Positions 36,089 through 45,460 of a stretch of DNA of 64,000 bases are shown piece after piece. This DNA is from CAIXZV01 sp963697365 (lineage in GTDB: Bacteria > Chloroflexota > Limnocylindria > Limnocylindrales > CSP1-4). Made by a program: the position numbers and the translations under genes. Location of the stretch: assembly GCA_963697365.1 (NCBI GenBank), contig CAVONT010000019.1, positions 44,064-108,063 of the forward strand. Reading direction: 5' to 3'. Under the pieces are notes generated by a model, which ran no database searches, was not told where the DNA came from, and saw only the letters and a list, made by a program, of their open reading frames with translations. The first letter of the stretch is position 1; the number at the start of each line of letters is the position of its first letter.

Positions 36089-37176
36089 ATGACCCCGCTC
36101 AACCCCGCCGCCCGCCCAGCTCCTCGAGCGCTACCGCGAGTTCCTGCCCGCTCACCGACACCACGCCGGTGGTCTCGCTGGGCGAGGGCGCGACGCCGCT
36201 CATCCCGATGCGCCGCCTGGGCGCCTCGATCGGCGTGCCCAACCTGCACGTCAAGTTCGAGGGCATGAACCCCACCGGCTCCTTCAAGGACCGGGGCATG
36301 GTGATGGCCGTGGCGAAGGCGCTCGAGGAGGGCGCCCGGAGCGTCATCTGCGCGTCGACCGGCAACACGTCGGCGTCGGCCGCCGCCTACGCCGCCGCCG
36401 CCGGCCTCGAGTGCGTCGTGGTCCTCCCGGCCGGCAAGATCGCCCTCGGCAAGCTCGCTCCAGGCGCTGGTCTTCGGCGCGCGAGTCGTGAGCGTCGACG
36501 GGCAACTTCGACGAGGCGCTGCGCATCGTCCGCGCGCTCGTCCGAGCAGGACGAGCACCCGATCACGCTCGTCAACTCGGTCAACCCGTTCCGGCTCGAG
36601 GGCCAGAAGACGGCCGCCTTCGAGATCTGCGACGACCTGGGCCGGGCGCCCGACGTCCTCGCGATCCCGGTCGGCAACGCCGGCAACATCACCGCCTACT
36701 GGCGGGGCTTCCGGGAGTATCGCGACGCCGGGCGTGGTCGACGCCAGCCGCCGCGCATGTTGGGCTTCCAGGCCGCAGGCGCCGCGCCGATCGTGCTGGG
36801 CCACCCGGTCGAGCAGCCCGAGACCATCGCGACCGCGATCCGCATCGGCAACCCGGCGTCGTGGGACCAGCGCCGTCGGCGGCGCGCGACGAGTCGGGCG
36901 GGCAGATCGACGCCGTCACCGACGACGAGATCCTCGACGCCTACCGCCGCCTGCAGCGCGAGGAAGGCATGTTCTGCGAGCCGTCGTCGGCCGCATCGGT
37001 CGCGGGCATCATCAAGCGCGCGGCGGCCGGCCAGATCGAGCCTGACGCGCTGGTGGTCGCCGTCCTGCACGGGCAACGGCCTCAAGGACCCGCACACCGC
37101 CGAGGACGGCCTCGAGGTCGAGGTGACCGAGGCCGAGCCGTCACTCGCGTCGGTGGCACGGGCGCTCGGCTGGTGA
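36089..37176 (+). CDS. thrC: Threonine synthase (multiply frameshifted)
   Basis: About 360 residues. PLP enzyme turning O-phosphohomoserine into threonine. In frame: SLGEGATPLIP, FEGMNPTGSFKDRGM (PLP Lys), CASTGNTSASAAAYAAAAGL, IPVGNAGNITAYWRGF, GLKDPHTAEDGLEVEV. Segments that fall out of frame are recoverable: LLERYREF near the start, LVFGARVVSVDG near 36470 and QIDAVTDDEILDAYRRLQRE near 36905-36960. About seven single-base indels, mainly base duplications such as GGC read as GGGC. ATG 36089 follows hom by five bases. The order hom-thrC-thrB is a classic threonine operon. Confidence 0.88.
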
Positions 37177-37183
37177 GCCGCTG

Positions 37184-38208
37184 ATGCAGCAGCAGCCCAT
37201 CCCGGGCAAGATCCCGATCGCCAATCCGCCGAGGCTGCCGGCCGCGCCACTGGACCTCGCCGCCTGGGATGCCCTGGTCGGCCGGCGCGTCGTCGTGGAC
37301 GTGCCCGCCTCGACGGCCAACCTGGGCGCGGGCTACGACTGCCTGGGCATGGCCCTCGACGTGTGCAACACCGTGACCGTCGAGGTCACCGGTGACGGCG
37401 GGCTCGCGCTGGAGGTCACGGGAGAGGGCGAGGGCGAGCTGCCGCCCGTGCGCTCCAACCGGTTCGTGGCCGGGCTCGAGGATGCCCTTGAGGCCTCGAT
37501 CGGGCCGCGTCCGGCACACATCGGCTGGCGGATCGCGATGCACAACCGGATCCCGCTGTCGCGCGGGATGGGCTCGTCCGCTGCCGCGTCGGTCGGCGGG
37601 GCCTGGACCGGCAACCTGTTGGGCGGCTCGAAGCTGACCGAGGGCCAGCTGCTCGTGCTGTCGACGGCGCTCGAGGGCCACCCCGACAACGCGTCGGCGG
37701 CGCTGCTGGGCGGGTTCGTCGTGTCGGCACACCTCGGCGAACGGGTGGAAGCGGTCCGCTTCCCGGCTCCCGATGGACTGCGCGCCGTGCTGTTCATCCC
37801 GGACCGACGTCTCGCCACGGCCGACATGCGGCGGGTGCTCCCGGCTGAGGTTCCGCTTCGCGATGCCGGTTTCGAACATGAGCCGGATCGCGATCGGGGT
37901 GGCCGGGATCGCGTCGGGGCGCTTCGAGCTGCCCTGGCCGACCTCACCGTGGACCGGATCCACGAGCCGTACCGGTCCGTCGCCTACCCGCAGCTGCCGC
38001 GCCTGACCGGTGCGGCGCGCGCGGCGGGGGCACTGGGCGCGTTCCTGTCGGGCGCAGGGTCCGACGGTCGCTGGCGTTCGTGGCGCCCGGCGCCGACGCC
38101 GAACCCGTGGAGCGCGCGCTCGCCGAGGCGGCCGCGTCCGTCGGGCTCACCGGGCGGACGATGATCGTGCGCCCGCGCAACACGGGTCCGGCGCTCATCG
38201 AGGGCTGA
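37184..38208 (+). CDS. thrB: Homoserine kinase (frameshifted)
   Basis: About 340 residues, GHMP kinase. VVVDVPASTANLGAGYDCLG is the N-terminal motif, and IPLSRGMGSSAAASVGG is the ATP-binding loop. LEGHPDNASAALLGGFV follows. Out-of-frame parts recovered: NMSRIAIGVAGIASGRFEL near 37875-37930 and the end VERALAEAAASVGLTGR to ALIEG, stopping with TGA at 38206. Four or more indels near 37870, 37880, 37930 and 38060-38075. It has a ~25-residue N-terminal extension before the motif. Supplies phosphohomoserine to ThrC. Confidence 0.88.
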
Positions 38209-38298
38209 TCCGAGGCGGAGCAGGCCATCGTCCGTGCGCCCGATAGGGATGGCGGACGGCTTGCGAGCCTTCCCTGGCAGGCGCAGACTCAGGCGGCG

Positions 38299-38484
38299 AT
38301 GGGGAGTTTCATCGAGACGGTCGTCAACGCGCTGGCAGGCCTGCTGGCCGCGATCGCCGGTGCCGTCGTGTCGGCCGTGAACGGGGTGCTCGCTGCGCTC
38401 GGCTCGATCGTGCCGGCGGGATGGCTGCCCTTCGTCGTCATCGGGCTGATTGTGCTCGGCCTGGTGGTGCTGTTCCGCCGGTAG
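38299..38484 (+). CDS. Tiny membrane protein (twin 1)
   Basis: 61 residues, nearly all hydrophobic: an amphipathic N-terminal half (SFIETVVNALAGLLAAIAGA) and a TM segment WLPFVVIGLIVLGLVVLF ending in Arg-Arg. A second copy lies at 39576-39753 with the same end pattern (LLP, IIGLIVLGLVLLFRR). Family unknown; could be a small membrane-anchoring or toxin-like peptide, but nothing confirms that. ATG start, no strong ribosome site. Confidence 0.6.
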   Translation: MGSFIETVVNALAGLLAAIAGAVVSAVNGVLAALGSIVPAGWLPFVVIGLIVLGLVVLFRR

Positions 38485-38548
38485 CTCGGACTGGGAGGCC
38501 TGCGCGTCCAGCGGCCGCTGCGATGTCGGTTTGCCTCGCCCGGAGGGC

Positions 38549-39190
38549 CTACGGGAGCCGGATCTCGGGCATCGGCACGCCGGTGTGACGTGCTGGTCCG
38601 GCTTGAGGCCCTCGCCGCGCACCGTCCGCACCGGGATCACACCGCCCCATACCGGCCACGTCTCGTCGCCGGGGTCCTCGAGAGACCGCTGGCGCGGACC
38701 TTCGCCGATGCCTCGTCGAGCGGCGATCCAGAACACCGCGGTCGCACGCCGCTCGGCGTCGGTCATCGGGCGCAGGCGGGCCCATCGGCCCGGGAACAGG
38801 CTCTCGACGAGGCCCTCGAGCGCCGCGCCATCTCTCGTTCGTCCTGCGATCCGGTGTGCCATGCCGAGGGCCATCACGGAGCGGTAGTCGATCGAGTGGT
38901 TCGTCGCACTTCGCGCGAGGACCAGGCCGTCGACGTGCGCCACCGTCACGCACACCTGCTGCCCCTCGATTGCGAGGCCCATGCCACTGCCAACAGAGGC
39001 ATGCCACAGGAGCCGGGCACCCGCACGCCACACGTTGACGGGCGTGACGTACGGCTGACCCGTCGCGCACCCAGCCGACGTACCCGACGATCGCCTCGTC
39101 GAGGATCGCGTGGATCGTCGCAGGTCGTAGTGGCCGCGTTTCGGCTTCCGGCGGATCGGACACGGTCGAAGGCGGACCGCGTCCGGCCAT
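38549..39190 (-). CDS. NimA-like flavin-nucleotide-binding protein (PPOX family, frameshifted)
   Basis: About 213 residues. Split-barrel fold of pyridoxamine-phosphate-oxidase-like proteins: AILDEAIVGYVGWVRDG, then in the next frame QPYVTPVNVWRAGARLLWHA, VCVTVAHVDGLVLARSATNH and FPGRWARLRPMTDAE. A short EASAKVR segment and PVWGGVIPVRTV finish the family pattern, and it ends MPEIRLP at 38549. Frameshifts near 39060, 38720 and 38590. Relatives bind FMN or F420 and reduce or detoxify small molecules, but the substrate is unknown. ATG 39190 is chosen; a GTG nine codons further in is possible. Confidence 0.72.
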   Translation of the reverse strand: MAGRGPPSTVSDPPEAETRPLRPATIHAILDEAIVGYVGWVRDGSAVRHARQRVACGCPAPVACLCWQWHGPRNRGAAGVRDGGARRRPGPRAKCDEPLDRLPLRDGPRHGTPDRRTNERWRGARGPRREPVPGPMGPPAPDDRRRAACDRGVLDRRSTRHRRRSAPAVSRGPRRRDVAGMGRCDPGADGARRGPQAGPARHTGVPMPEIRLP

Positions 39191-39251
39191 CCGGCGACGG
39201 GCGAAGCCCTGTCACCGGAGGCGTCGTCGCCGCTCACCGGCGGTAGAGAAT

Positions 39252-39461
39252 TCACATGGCGACGCCGGTCGGCTGCGGGGCATAGCCGTAGGGTTGGGCG
39301 GCCGCGGGGGTCGTCGGCACGGCGCCGATGTTGGCGATCCGCCAGCCCTCGGGCGCCCGACGTGCTGCGTCCGCAGCGACCCAGTCCCAGAGCGGGTCGC
39401 CGAGCGTGGTGTCGGCCGGCATCACCAGGAGCTGGTCGTCGCCGATGAGCCGTTCCTTCAT
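39252..39461 (-). CDS. Small hypothetical protein
   Basis: 69 residues with a mixed composition (MKERLIGDDQLLVMPADTTL, LWDWVAADAARRAPEGW) and a Pro/Tyr/Gln tail (AAAQPYGYAPQPTG). No family recognised. The ordered N-terminal two thirds look like a real soluble domain. Sits 61 bases upstream of the NimA-like gene on the same strand, and between the two twin membrane peptides. Confidence 0.5.
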   Translation of the reverse strand: MKERLIGDDQLLVMPADTTLGDPLWDWVAADAARRAPEGWRIANIGAVPTTPAAAQPYGYAPQPTGVAM

Positions 39462-39575
39462 CGCAGACCTCGAGGTGTGTGCAGGGGCCAGGATCACGTG
39501 GCCACAGGGTACGTCACGGCGACCCGGTTGCGAGGGCGGCGGCCGGGGTCCAGACTGCCGGGCATCGACGGGTTC

Positions 39576-39753
39576 GTGCGCTCGGTGACGGATGCGCTGG
39601 GGGAGGCCCTGGTCGCGGGCGTCGTCGCGGCGGTGGCGTCGGCCGTGGGTGACTGTCTTCAACGCGGTCACCTCTGTCGTGCCCGCGGGGCTGCTCCCGG
39701 TCATGATCATCGGTCTGATCGTCCTGGGGCTGGTGCTGCTCTTCCGCCGTTAG
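39576..39753 (+). CDS. Tiny membrane protein (twin 2, frameshifted)
   Basis: About 58 residues. Starts at GTG 39576 (upstream start possible) with RSVTDALGEALVAGVVAAVA. After one extra base near 39645 it continues TVFNAVTSVVPAGLLPVM and ends IIGLIVLGLVLLFRR at a TAG. This is clearly a paralogue of the peptide at 38299, 1.3 kb away. The 178-base span is one over a multiple of three, as expected for one insertion. Confidence 0.55.
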
Positions 39754-39822
39754 GACCGGTCGGGCGAGGACCGCGCGTCGCGGGTGGTTCTGGACAGAGC
39801 GTCGCGTCGGCGGTTCGGCGGT

Positions 39823-40813
39823 TCAGGCGCGTTCAAACACGAAGCACGCACGCCCTGCCGTCCCGGCCGCGTTGGCGGCCCTTGCCTGGGCATCGAAGGA
39901 CTGCAGTTCGGCGCTGGTGAAGGCGCTCGCGGCAGGGTCGAGGACCATGAGCCGGGCTCGAACATGGCCAGATCTCGCCTGTACTGCTCGCTGCCGACGA
40001 ACTCCTTCGCTGTCGACTCACCGATGGTGAACGTCTGCCGCAGCCCCAGGGACTCAGCGAGGCCCACGATCGCCCGTGGGGTGAAGAGATAGAGGTGTCG
40101 GGGGCGCATCGAGCTCCCACCAGCACGTTCCGTAGCGGTCCCATAGAACCGACTCCATGACCGGAATGCGGACGACAATGCGGCCCCCGGGTGCCAGGAC
40201 GGCGACCGCCGCCGTAAGCGTCGCACGCGGGTCCGGGACATGTTCGAGGGAATGGTGGAACCAGACCAGGTCGAAGGAGCCCGTGACATCCTCGAGCCTG
40301 GCCTTGCGCACGGGTACGCCATGGACGACAAGGTCCTTCTCGATGAAGGGGTCGATGCCCAACAGATTTGTGAACCCGAGGGCTCGCAGGACGACCAGCC
40401 GGTCCGGTGCGCGACCGGTCCCCACGTCCAGGACACCCCCGTCGAACGAACGGACCGCCCAGCGCTGCAGTGACGCCCTCCAGCGAGCGTATCCCGCTGG
40501 CACCGGCGCAATGTGTCGGACGAGCCGAGCGACGGCGCTGCCTCGTCCTGTCAAGTCCGGCGCAACGGCAAGCCGCACGAGTTGGCGGGCAAGGCGCCCT
40601 CCCGGCACGACATCGTCCGCGAGCTTGCCGTAGTGGTATTGGGGCGGGTAGTGGTGGCCCAGGTCGACCGGGATCGCCTCGATGCGCAAGGTTCCGCAGG
40701 AGCTGCAGCGGACGTAGGGAAACGTCTCACGTGTTCCGAACATCATCTCGCGAACGAGGAAAACGCTCGTGATCACCCTCGATGAGACAGACCGGACACG
40801 TGGCTCGCGCCAT
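39823..40813 (-). CDS. Class I SAM-dependent methyltransferase with N-terminal zinc ribbon (frameshifted)
   Basis: About 330 residues. N-terminus: TCPVCLIEGDHERF, then in another frame VRCSSCGTLRIEAIP, which gives a C-x2-C...C-x2-C zinc ribbon. Then a Rossmann methyltransferase: GGVLDVGTGRAPDRLVVLRA (SAM motif I), FDLVWFHHSLEHVPDP (motif IV) and ATLTAAVAVLAPGGRIVVRI. The C-terminus RHLYLFTPRAIVGLAESLG and FTSAELQSFDAQARAA lies in two other frames. Indels: an extra T near 40752, an extra C near 40105 and a missing base near 39950. Methyltransferases of this architecture often modify sugars; the glycosyltransferase directly upstream supports that. Confidence 0.78.
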
Positions 40814-42658
40814 GGCGATCGGCACTGCCGCATTAGCAGTCCGCTTCTCGGAGACAAGAGGCAGCAGGACGTCGAGCAGGCGCTCGACGCGCACCGAGAA
40901 AGTGTGCCGGACCATGACGGCAGCCCGCCCGCGCGCGCTGGTTGCAGCGCGCAGCTCCGGATCGGCCAGCAGGCGCTCAACTTGGAGCGCGAGATCGGCC
41001 GGGCCCGAGTACGTCGCAACGCCATCGTCGAACTCCTCGCGCAGCCCCGGAACCGGGTCGGTGAGGGCGAACCCACCTGCGGCGAGAATGTCGTAGAGGC
41101 GGTTGGTGATCAGGCCAGCCTCCGCCGCCTCCGGCCAGTGGTCGTTCAGAGCGATGTCGGCCGACGCGTAGTAGTTCCCGATCTCGGCGTGGGCGACGGT
41201 TCCGGGCTGCAGGAAACGTGGGTCCAGGAGTTCTGGCGTCCATCCAAGTCCGTAGACCGCGAGGTCGCGGGCGGTTGGTCCAAGGTCGTCGAGAATCGTC
41301 CGTCGAGTACCTCGCGAGTTGCCGATGAAGAGCAACTCGTGGTGGGGGCCCTGGCCATGCGGACGGACACGCTCCGGGTCGGTTGCCTGATGCAGCGACT
41401 CCACCGGTGTGCTGGTGAGCTCCTTGAGCCGGTCCGCCAGGATCTCCGAACCCGCGAACACGTGGTCATAGCGCTGCAGGAGGTCGGCGGTCACGAGCTC
41501 CGGGTGGTATAGCACCCAGAGGGCGTTCACCTGGGAGCCCCGTGTCGCCACGGGATACCGGCCCCAGAGGTGCAGCAGGACGTCCTCGCGTGACGTGACC
41601 GGGAGCTCCCACTGGCGCACGAGGTAGACCGTGGCCGGATGACCGGCACGCTCAAGAGCCCGCTGCAGGTCTCGCGCGAAGTGGTAGTCCCCGGATGTCT
41701 CGGCGTCCTCCCAGGTGGGCGCCTGCACCAACAGACCAACACGAGTCGCCTCCGCCCATGTTCGGACGGCGCGACGCACCTCGTCCTCGCCTAGCCGGTG
41801 AGGTGTGGCCTCGGCTGCGAGCCTCACCGAGATCGAGTCCTCGGCCCCGCCGCAGACGGCTGTCGCGACCTTCGACGACGAGGACCGCACGTCGCCAGCG
41901 ACAGCTGACGTGGCCGCCAGGACGACGTCGAACGAGTCGAACCACGGCAGCGCGAGCCAATGTCCAGCGTCGGTGCCGACCCGTGCGACGGTCACGATGT
42001 GGCGCGGTAGGCGGCGGATGTCGAGTGTCGGAGTGTCCAGGACGACCACATCCGGCCACCCGTCCGCTGGCGGCGGGAGCGGCGCCTGCGGATCGCCCGC
42101 GTCCAGTGTCTCGGCGGCCATGATCCTGAGGCCGCCTTGGCCGGGTGTGTCCAGCCGCGCGATCAGCTCTCGCCGGAAGTCGCCGGGTGATCCACCCGAG
42201 AGGAGGGCCGGAACCGGCTCAGAACTGCCGACCGTGCCCTGGCGCACCGCTTTCGGACCCCCGACCTTCGATGCCCGTGGAGCGCCGCGCGCTTTGGCCG
42301 GCGTCTGCGCTCGGCCGAGAACTCGTCGGCGAAGGCCACGTGCGCGGCGTCTGGCGGCCGCCCGCAGATGCTCGATCGCGCCATAGTCCCGGGCGGTCGC
42401 TGCGGCCCGGGCCTCCTCGAGCTCGATCGCCAGTTGGTCTGCGGCCTTCGTAGCGCGCTCGAGATCAGCGCGCTGCAGCCGCGCCCGCTCGAGAATTGCT
42501 CGCCGCTCCGCGCTGTGCCGATCCACGAGGTTGGCGAGGAATGCTACTCGCGGATCGTCCGAAGTCGACGGCGCGAGAAGCTCGGCATCGTGCGCCTGCA
42601 AACCGATCGCGTCCTGGTCGCCAGTTACGCGCGTGCCTGTGCCTTCCCGCTCCGCCAT
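40727..42658 (-). CDS. Glycosyltransferase (CgeB-like) with N-terminal coiled coil
   Basis: About 610 residues of real protein. A charged N-terminal helical stretch (SAERRAILERARLQRADLER, ATKAADQLAIELEEARAAA) is probably coiled coil. After a basic linker come two Rossmann-like halves: VVVLDTPTLDIRRLPRHIV and, near the end, HELLFIGNSRGTRR, YYASADIALNDHWPEAAEAG and ILAAGGFALTDPVPGLREEF. This is the pattern of CgeB/GT4-like enzymes. The open frame runs to 40727 but its last ~35 codons are the methyltransferase start; a TAA at 40833-40835 in a neighbouring frame is the likely true stop, after one indel. Donor and acceptor unknown; a soluble protein. Confidence 0.72.
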   Translation of the reverse strand: MAEREGTGTRVTGDQDAIGLQAHDAELLAPSTSDDPRVAFLANLVDRHSAERRAILERARLQRADLERATKAADQLAIELEEARAAATARDYGAIEHLRAAARRRARGLRRRVLGRAQTPAKARGAPRASKVGGPKAVRQGTVGSSEPVPALLSGGSPGDFRRELIARLDTPGQGGLRIMAAETLDAGDPQAPLPPPADGWPDVVVLDTPTLDIRRLPRHIVTVARVGTDAGHWLALPWFDSFDVVLAATSAVAGDVRSSSSKVATAVCGGAEDSISVRLAAEATPHRLGEDEVRRAVRTWAEATRVGLLVQAPTWEDAETSGDYHFARDLQRALERAGHPATVYLVRQWELPVTSREDVLLHLWGRYPVATRGSQVNALWVLYHPELVTADLLQRYDHVFAGSEILADRLKELTSTPVESLHQATDPERVRPHGQGPHHELLFIGNSRGTRRTILDDLGPTARDLAVYGLGWTPELLDPRFLQPGTVAHAEIGNYYASADIALNDHWPEAAEAGLITNRLYDILAAGGFALTDPVPGLREEFDDGVATYSGPADLALQVERLLADPELRAATSARGRAAVMVRHTFSVRVERLLDVLLPLVSEKRTANAAVPIAMARATCPVCLIEGDHERFPRSRDDVRNT

Positions 42659-42771
42659 GCTGCCGATCGTACTGGATCTCGCCCACGGGCCAGATAGACC
42701 TGCAGGAGCGCGTGCGCCTTCAGCCTCCGGTTGGGGGTTGGCGCCGGGGCACCACCCGAGTGGGCCCCGGA

Positions 42772-42777
42772 TAGCAT
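42772..42777 (+). promoter_or_regulatory. Candidate -10 before the MFS gene
   Basis: TAGCAT six bases ahead of the ATG at 42784; again near-leaderless spacing. Confidence 0.3.
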
Positions 42778-42783
42778 CAACTC

Positions 42784-43980
42784 ATGCAGGAGCCCGCCGC
42801 CCAGGACCAGGTGCGTGCGACGGCGTCCGAGCGGGCCTTGCGCGCCGGGATCGTCGTCGGCCTCGCGTACTCGCTGATCGGCTGGCGCGGACTCCTCGTC
42901 CCGTCGATGATCCGGTCGGTCGAGCCCTCGTTCGGCCAGGACGACGCCGGTATGGGCCTGTACTTCCTGGCGACGGCGGTCTCGTACGGGGTGGGCGTGC
43001 TGGCCGGCGGGCGCCTCGTCCGGGCCCGTGGCCAGCGGTTCGCCGTCGCGGGCGCGCTCGCGACGATGTGCGTGGGCCTCATCCTCCAGGGTGTCACCGG
43101 CTCGTGGCCGGCGTTCGTCGCGCTGGGCGTGCTGGTGAGCCTGGGCGCGTCGGCTGCCGACATCGGCATCAACTCGCTCGTCCTGGACCTGTTCCCGTCA
43201 TCGCGGGGCCGGGCCCTCAACCTGCTCCACGTCATGTACAGCGTGGGTGCCCTGGCTGCGCCGCTGGCCCTCGCGGCGACGGTGGGGGCGGGCGTCGCCT
43301 GGCAGGTGCCGATGCTGGTGAGCGGCGTGGTCGCCGGCACAGCCGCCATCGGCGTCAGGCTCACCGTCCCGCCCGGCCAGCTCGATCCTCCCGACCCCGA
43401 CGAGCATCCCGACAATGCCGCCGATGTCGCGCGCGGCCGCCGGATTCCCTGTCTTCCTGCTGGTCATGGCTCTCGGGACGGGGTGCTACGTCGCGTCGGA
43501 GGCGGGTGTGTCCGACTGGCTGGTGCGCTACCTGGACGTGCTGCCGGTGACCGCCGCGAGCGCCGCGCTCACGTTGTTCTGGGCCGGGATCGCGGTCGGC
43601 CGGATCGTCTTCGCGCGGATCGGCAACCGCGTGGAGCCGGTGGTGGCGGCGTCGGTGCTCGCACCGGTGGGTGGCGCGGTGCTGCTGGCGGCCTTCCTGC
43701 TGCCGGTGGGTCCGTGGACGCTGGTGCTGTTCCTGGGCGTCGGCTTCGCGTTCGGTCCGTTCTTCCCGCTGATGGTCGCCACGGCCGGGGCGCGCCTGCC
43801 CAGCCGCTCGGCGACCGTCGCGTCGACGCTGATCTTCGCGGCGGTCCTGGGGGCGATCGTCCGCCGGCGATCGGGTTCATCTCCGTCGCGGGGGACCTGC
43901 AGGTGGCGATGGTGGGCACCGCGCTCCTGGCGTTCGCCACCGGTGCCGCCGCGCTCGCCAGCCGGCGGGTCGCGTCCTAG
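42784..43980 (+). CDS. MFS transporter (frameshifted)
   Basis: About 398 residues with 11-12 hydrophobic segments: GIVVGLAYSLIGWRGLLVPS, FLATAVSYGVGVLAGGRLVR (segment 2 with the loop 2-3 Arg motif), VALGVLVSLGASAADIGINS. The second half is in another frame between about 43420 and 43858 (VFLLVMALGTGCYVASEAG, FGPFFPLMVATAGARLP) and returns to the first frame for IGFISVAGDLQVAMVGTALL. One inserted and one missing base account for it. Major facilitator of the sugar or drug type; substrate not predictable. Confidence 0.83.
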   Translation: MQEPAAQDQVRATASERALRAGIVVGLAYSLIGWRGLLVPSMIRSVEPSFGQDDAGMGLYFLATAVSYGVGVLAGGRLVRARGQRFAVAGALATMCVGLILQGVTGSWPAFVALGVLVSLGASAADIGINSLVLDLFPSSRGRALNLLHVMYSVGALAAPLALAATVGAGVAWQVPMLVSGVVAGTAAIGVRLTVPPGQLDPPDPDEHPDNAADVARGRRIPCLPAGHGSRDGVLRRVGGGCVRLAGALPGRAAGDRRERRAHVVLGRDRGRPDRLRADRQPRGAGGGGVGARTGGWRGAAGGLPAAGGSVDAGAVPGRRLRVRSVLPADGRHGRGAPAQPLGDRRVDADLRGGPGGDRPPAIGFISVAGDLQVAMVGTALLAFATGAAALASRRVAS

Positions 43981-44015
43981 CCCGACGCCGGGAGCAACCA
44001 TAGCCCCGCGCCGCT

Positions 44016-44093
44016 GCGGTCTTCGGCGAGACGCCCGCCGCGGTCCTCGGCGAGGAGCCCGCCCCGCCCGCGGCGAGGGCGAGGAGCCCGCCC
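44016..44093. repeat. Degenerate 24-base tandem repeat
   Basis: Units at 44016-44039, 44040-44063 and 44070-44093, of the form GCGGTCYTCGGCGAGRMGCC plus CGCC; the third is more diverged. A fourth weak copy (GTGACGAGGGCGAGGGGCC) follows at 44095. Confidence 0.5.
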
Positions 44094-44141
44094 GGTGACG
44101 AGGGCGAGGGGCCGGCCTGGCGACGGATTGCACGACGGCCG

Positions 44142-44195
44142 GTGTCGCTTCAGCTGGACGGCGTGTCGCTTCAGCGGACGCCGTGTCGCTGACAG
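44142..44195. repeat. GTGTCGCTTCAG direct repeats
   Basis: GTGTCGCTTCAG at 44142 and 44163, with a partial GTGTCGCTGACAG at 44183, period 20-21 bases, about two helical turns. Confidence 0.5.
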
Positions 44196-44368
44196 GCTCG
44201 GACCGGCGCTTCAGCTCGATCTCGCCTCATCCCCACCGAGCGTCGGCGCGTCGCGCCACCCTGCGCCGGCGGCGTCCATGACCGGTCCGCGTAGCGCAGC
44301 TGGCGCTGGAGCAGGTCGCGACGAGGCGCTCGGCCTCGCCGCGCAGCAGCTCCCGCTCATAGGCCTGC

Positions 44369-45227
44369 TCAGCCGCCTGCTCCGGCGGGCGTTGGAGCCG
44401 GAGTCGCGTCCGCGGGTCCGGTTCCGCTCCGGCTTCCCCCGAACAGCCGACGGAGGACGCTCATCCCGCTTGGCCGGCCGAGGCCGATGAACGAGGTCAC
44501 CTCGTCCCACGCCTGGGCCGAGGTGGCTGCGAACTCGTCGGCCTTGCGGTCGAAGAAGGAGTGCGGTGCATCGGGGTACGTCACGATGCGGTTCGCACGC
44601 CTGCGCCCGTCACTCGCCGTCGCAGGTCTCGACCGCCGCGGCCGGGATGCCCTCGTCCGCACCGCCGAAGATCGCCAGGACCGGGCAGCGAACGAGGAGC
44701 CACGTCCGCCGGCGCCGGGGTGCCGTTGCGGGAGGGCCCGACCGGCCAGCCGTAGAAGCCGATGACCCCGGCAAGATCAAGGCCGAACCCGGCGCTCAGG
44801 AACGCCAGCCGCCCGCCCATGCAGAACCCGATCGTGGGCACCCGCCCGGCGTCCGGGGTGGCCAGGCGCAGGTGGGCCGTCGCAGCGGCCACGTCGGCCC
44901 GCAGGCCCTCGTACGTGGTCTGCGGGACGTGCGTGCCCAGTCGAACCCGGGACCCCGATCGCCGATGCCTGCCGTGCGCGCGAAGTAGTCGACGGCGATC
45001 GCATCGACGCCGCGCTCGGCGAAGCGCAGTGCGAGCTCGCGGTAGTAGGCGTGCAGGCCACGCACGTCGGGCAGGATCACGATCCCGGCACCGGACGGCT
45101 CGGCGGCGCGGGCGAGGTAGGCGGCGAAACGCGTTCCGTCAGCGGAGACCAGCTCGATCCCGCCGGCATCGAGCGCGCCGCCCTCGATGGGCTCGATCGG
45201 CGGCCGGGAGTCGTGGTCGAAGCACAT
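44369..45227 (-). CDS. Dienelactone hydrolase family protein (frameshifted)
   Basis: About 285 residues, alpha/beta hydrolase. The N-terminus MCFDHDSRPPIEPIEGG and IVILPDVRGLHAYYRELALR fit the family. The nucleophile Cys is in TIGFCMGGRLAFLSAGFG, in a second frame, and the catalytic His in DAPHSFFDRKADEFAATSA, in a third. At least two indels, near 44930 and 44690. Cys in place of Ser as nucleophile is the mark of dienelactone hydrolases, though many members act on other esters. The last ~30 residues (Gly/Thr/Pro-rich) are doubtful. Confidence 0.78.
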
Positions 45228-45447
45228 CGGCGGATCCTCAGGGGCAGGGCCTGGTCAGTCTGTGCGGGGCAGGCGCTGCGGGATTATGAGATCAGCTGGA
45301 TCGTTCGGGGGCTGACTCGCCATCGGGATCAGGTACCCACGGGGCCTGGAGCTGGACCATCCTGTCGGAATTCCGCGCCCGTCGTCCCCGGCCGGCGCCG
45401 GCTGGGCCGACACCGACTCGCAACGGAGGATCCGCAACCTCCCGCGC

Positions 45448-45453
45448 TAGAAT
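45448..45453 (+). promoter_or_regulatory. Candidate -10, leaderless lysC mRNA
   Basis: TAGAAT seven bases ahead of ATG 45461. It overlaps another in-frame ATG at 45452, which therefore cannot be the start if this promoter is used. Confidence 0.5.
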
Positions 45454-45460
45454 GCCCGCC

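Larger units (their letters stand above)
43981..44368. other. Intergenic stretch with two sets of short repeats
   Basis: 388 bases without a supportable gene between the convergent MFS and hydrolase genes. It contains degenerate 24-base GCGGTCCTCGGCGAGGAGCC-type units (from 44016) and GTGTCGCTTCAG units (44142 onward), listed separately. Confidence 0.5.
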
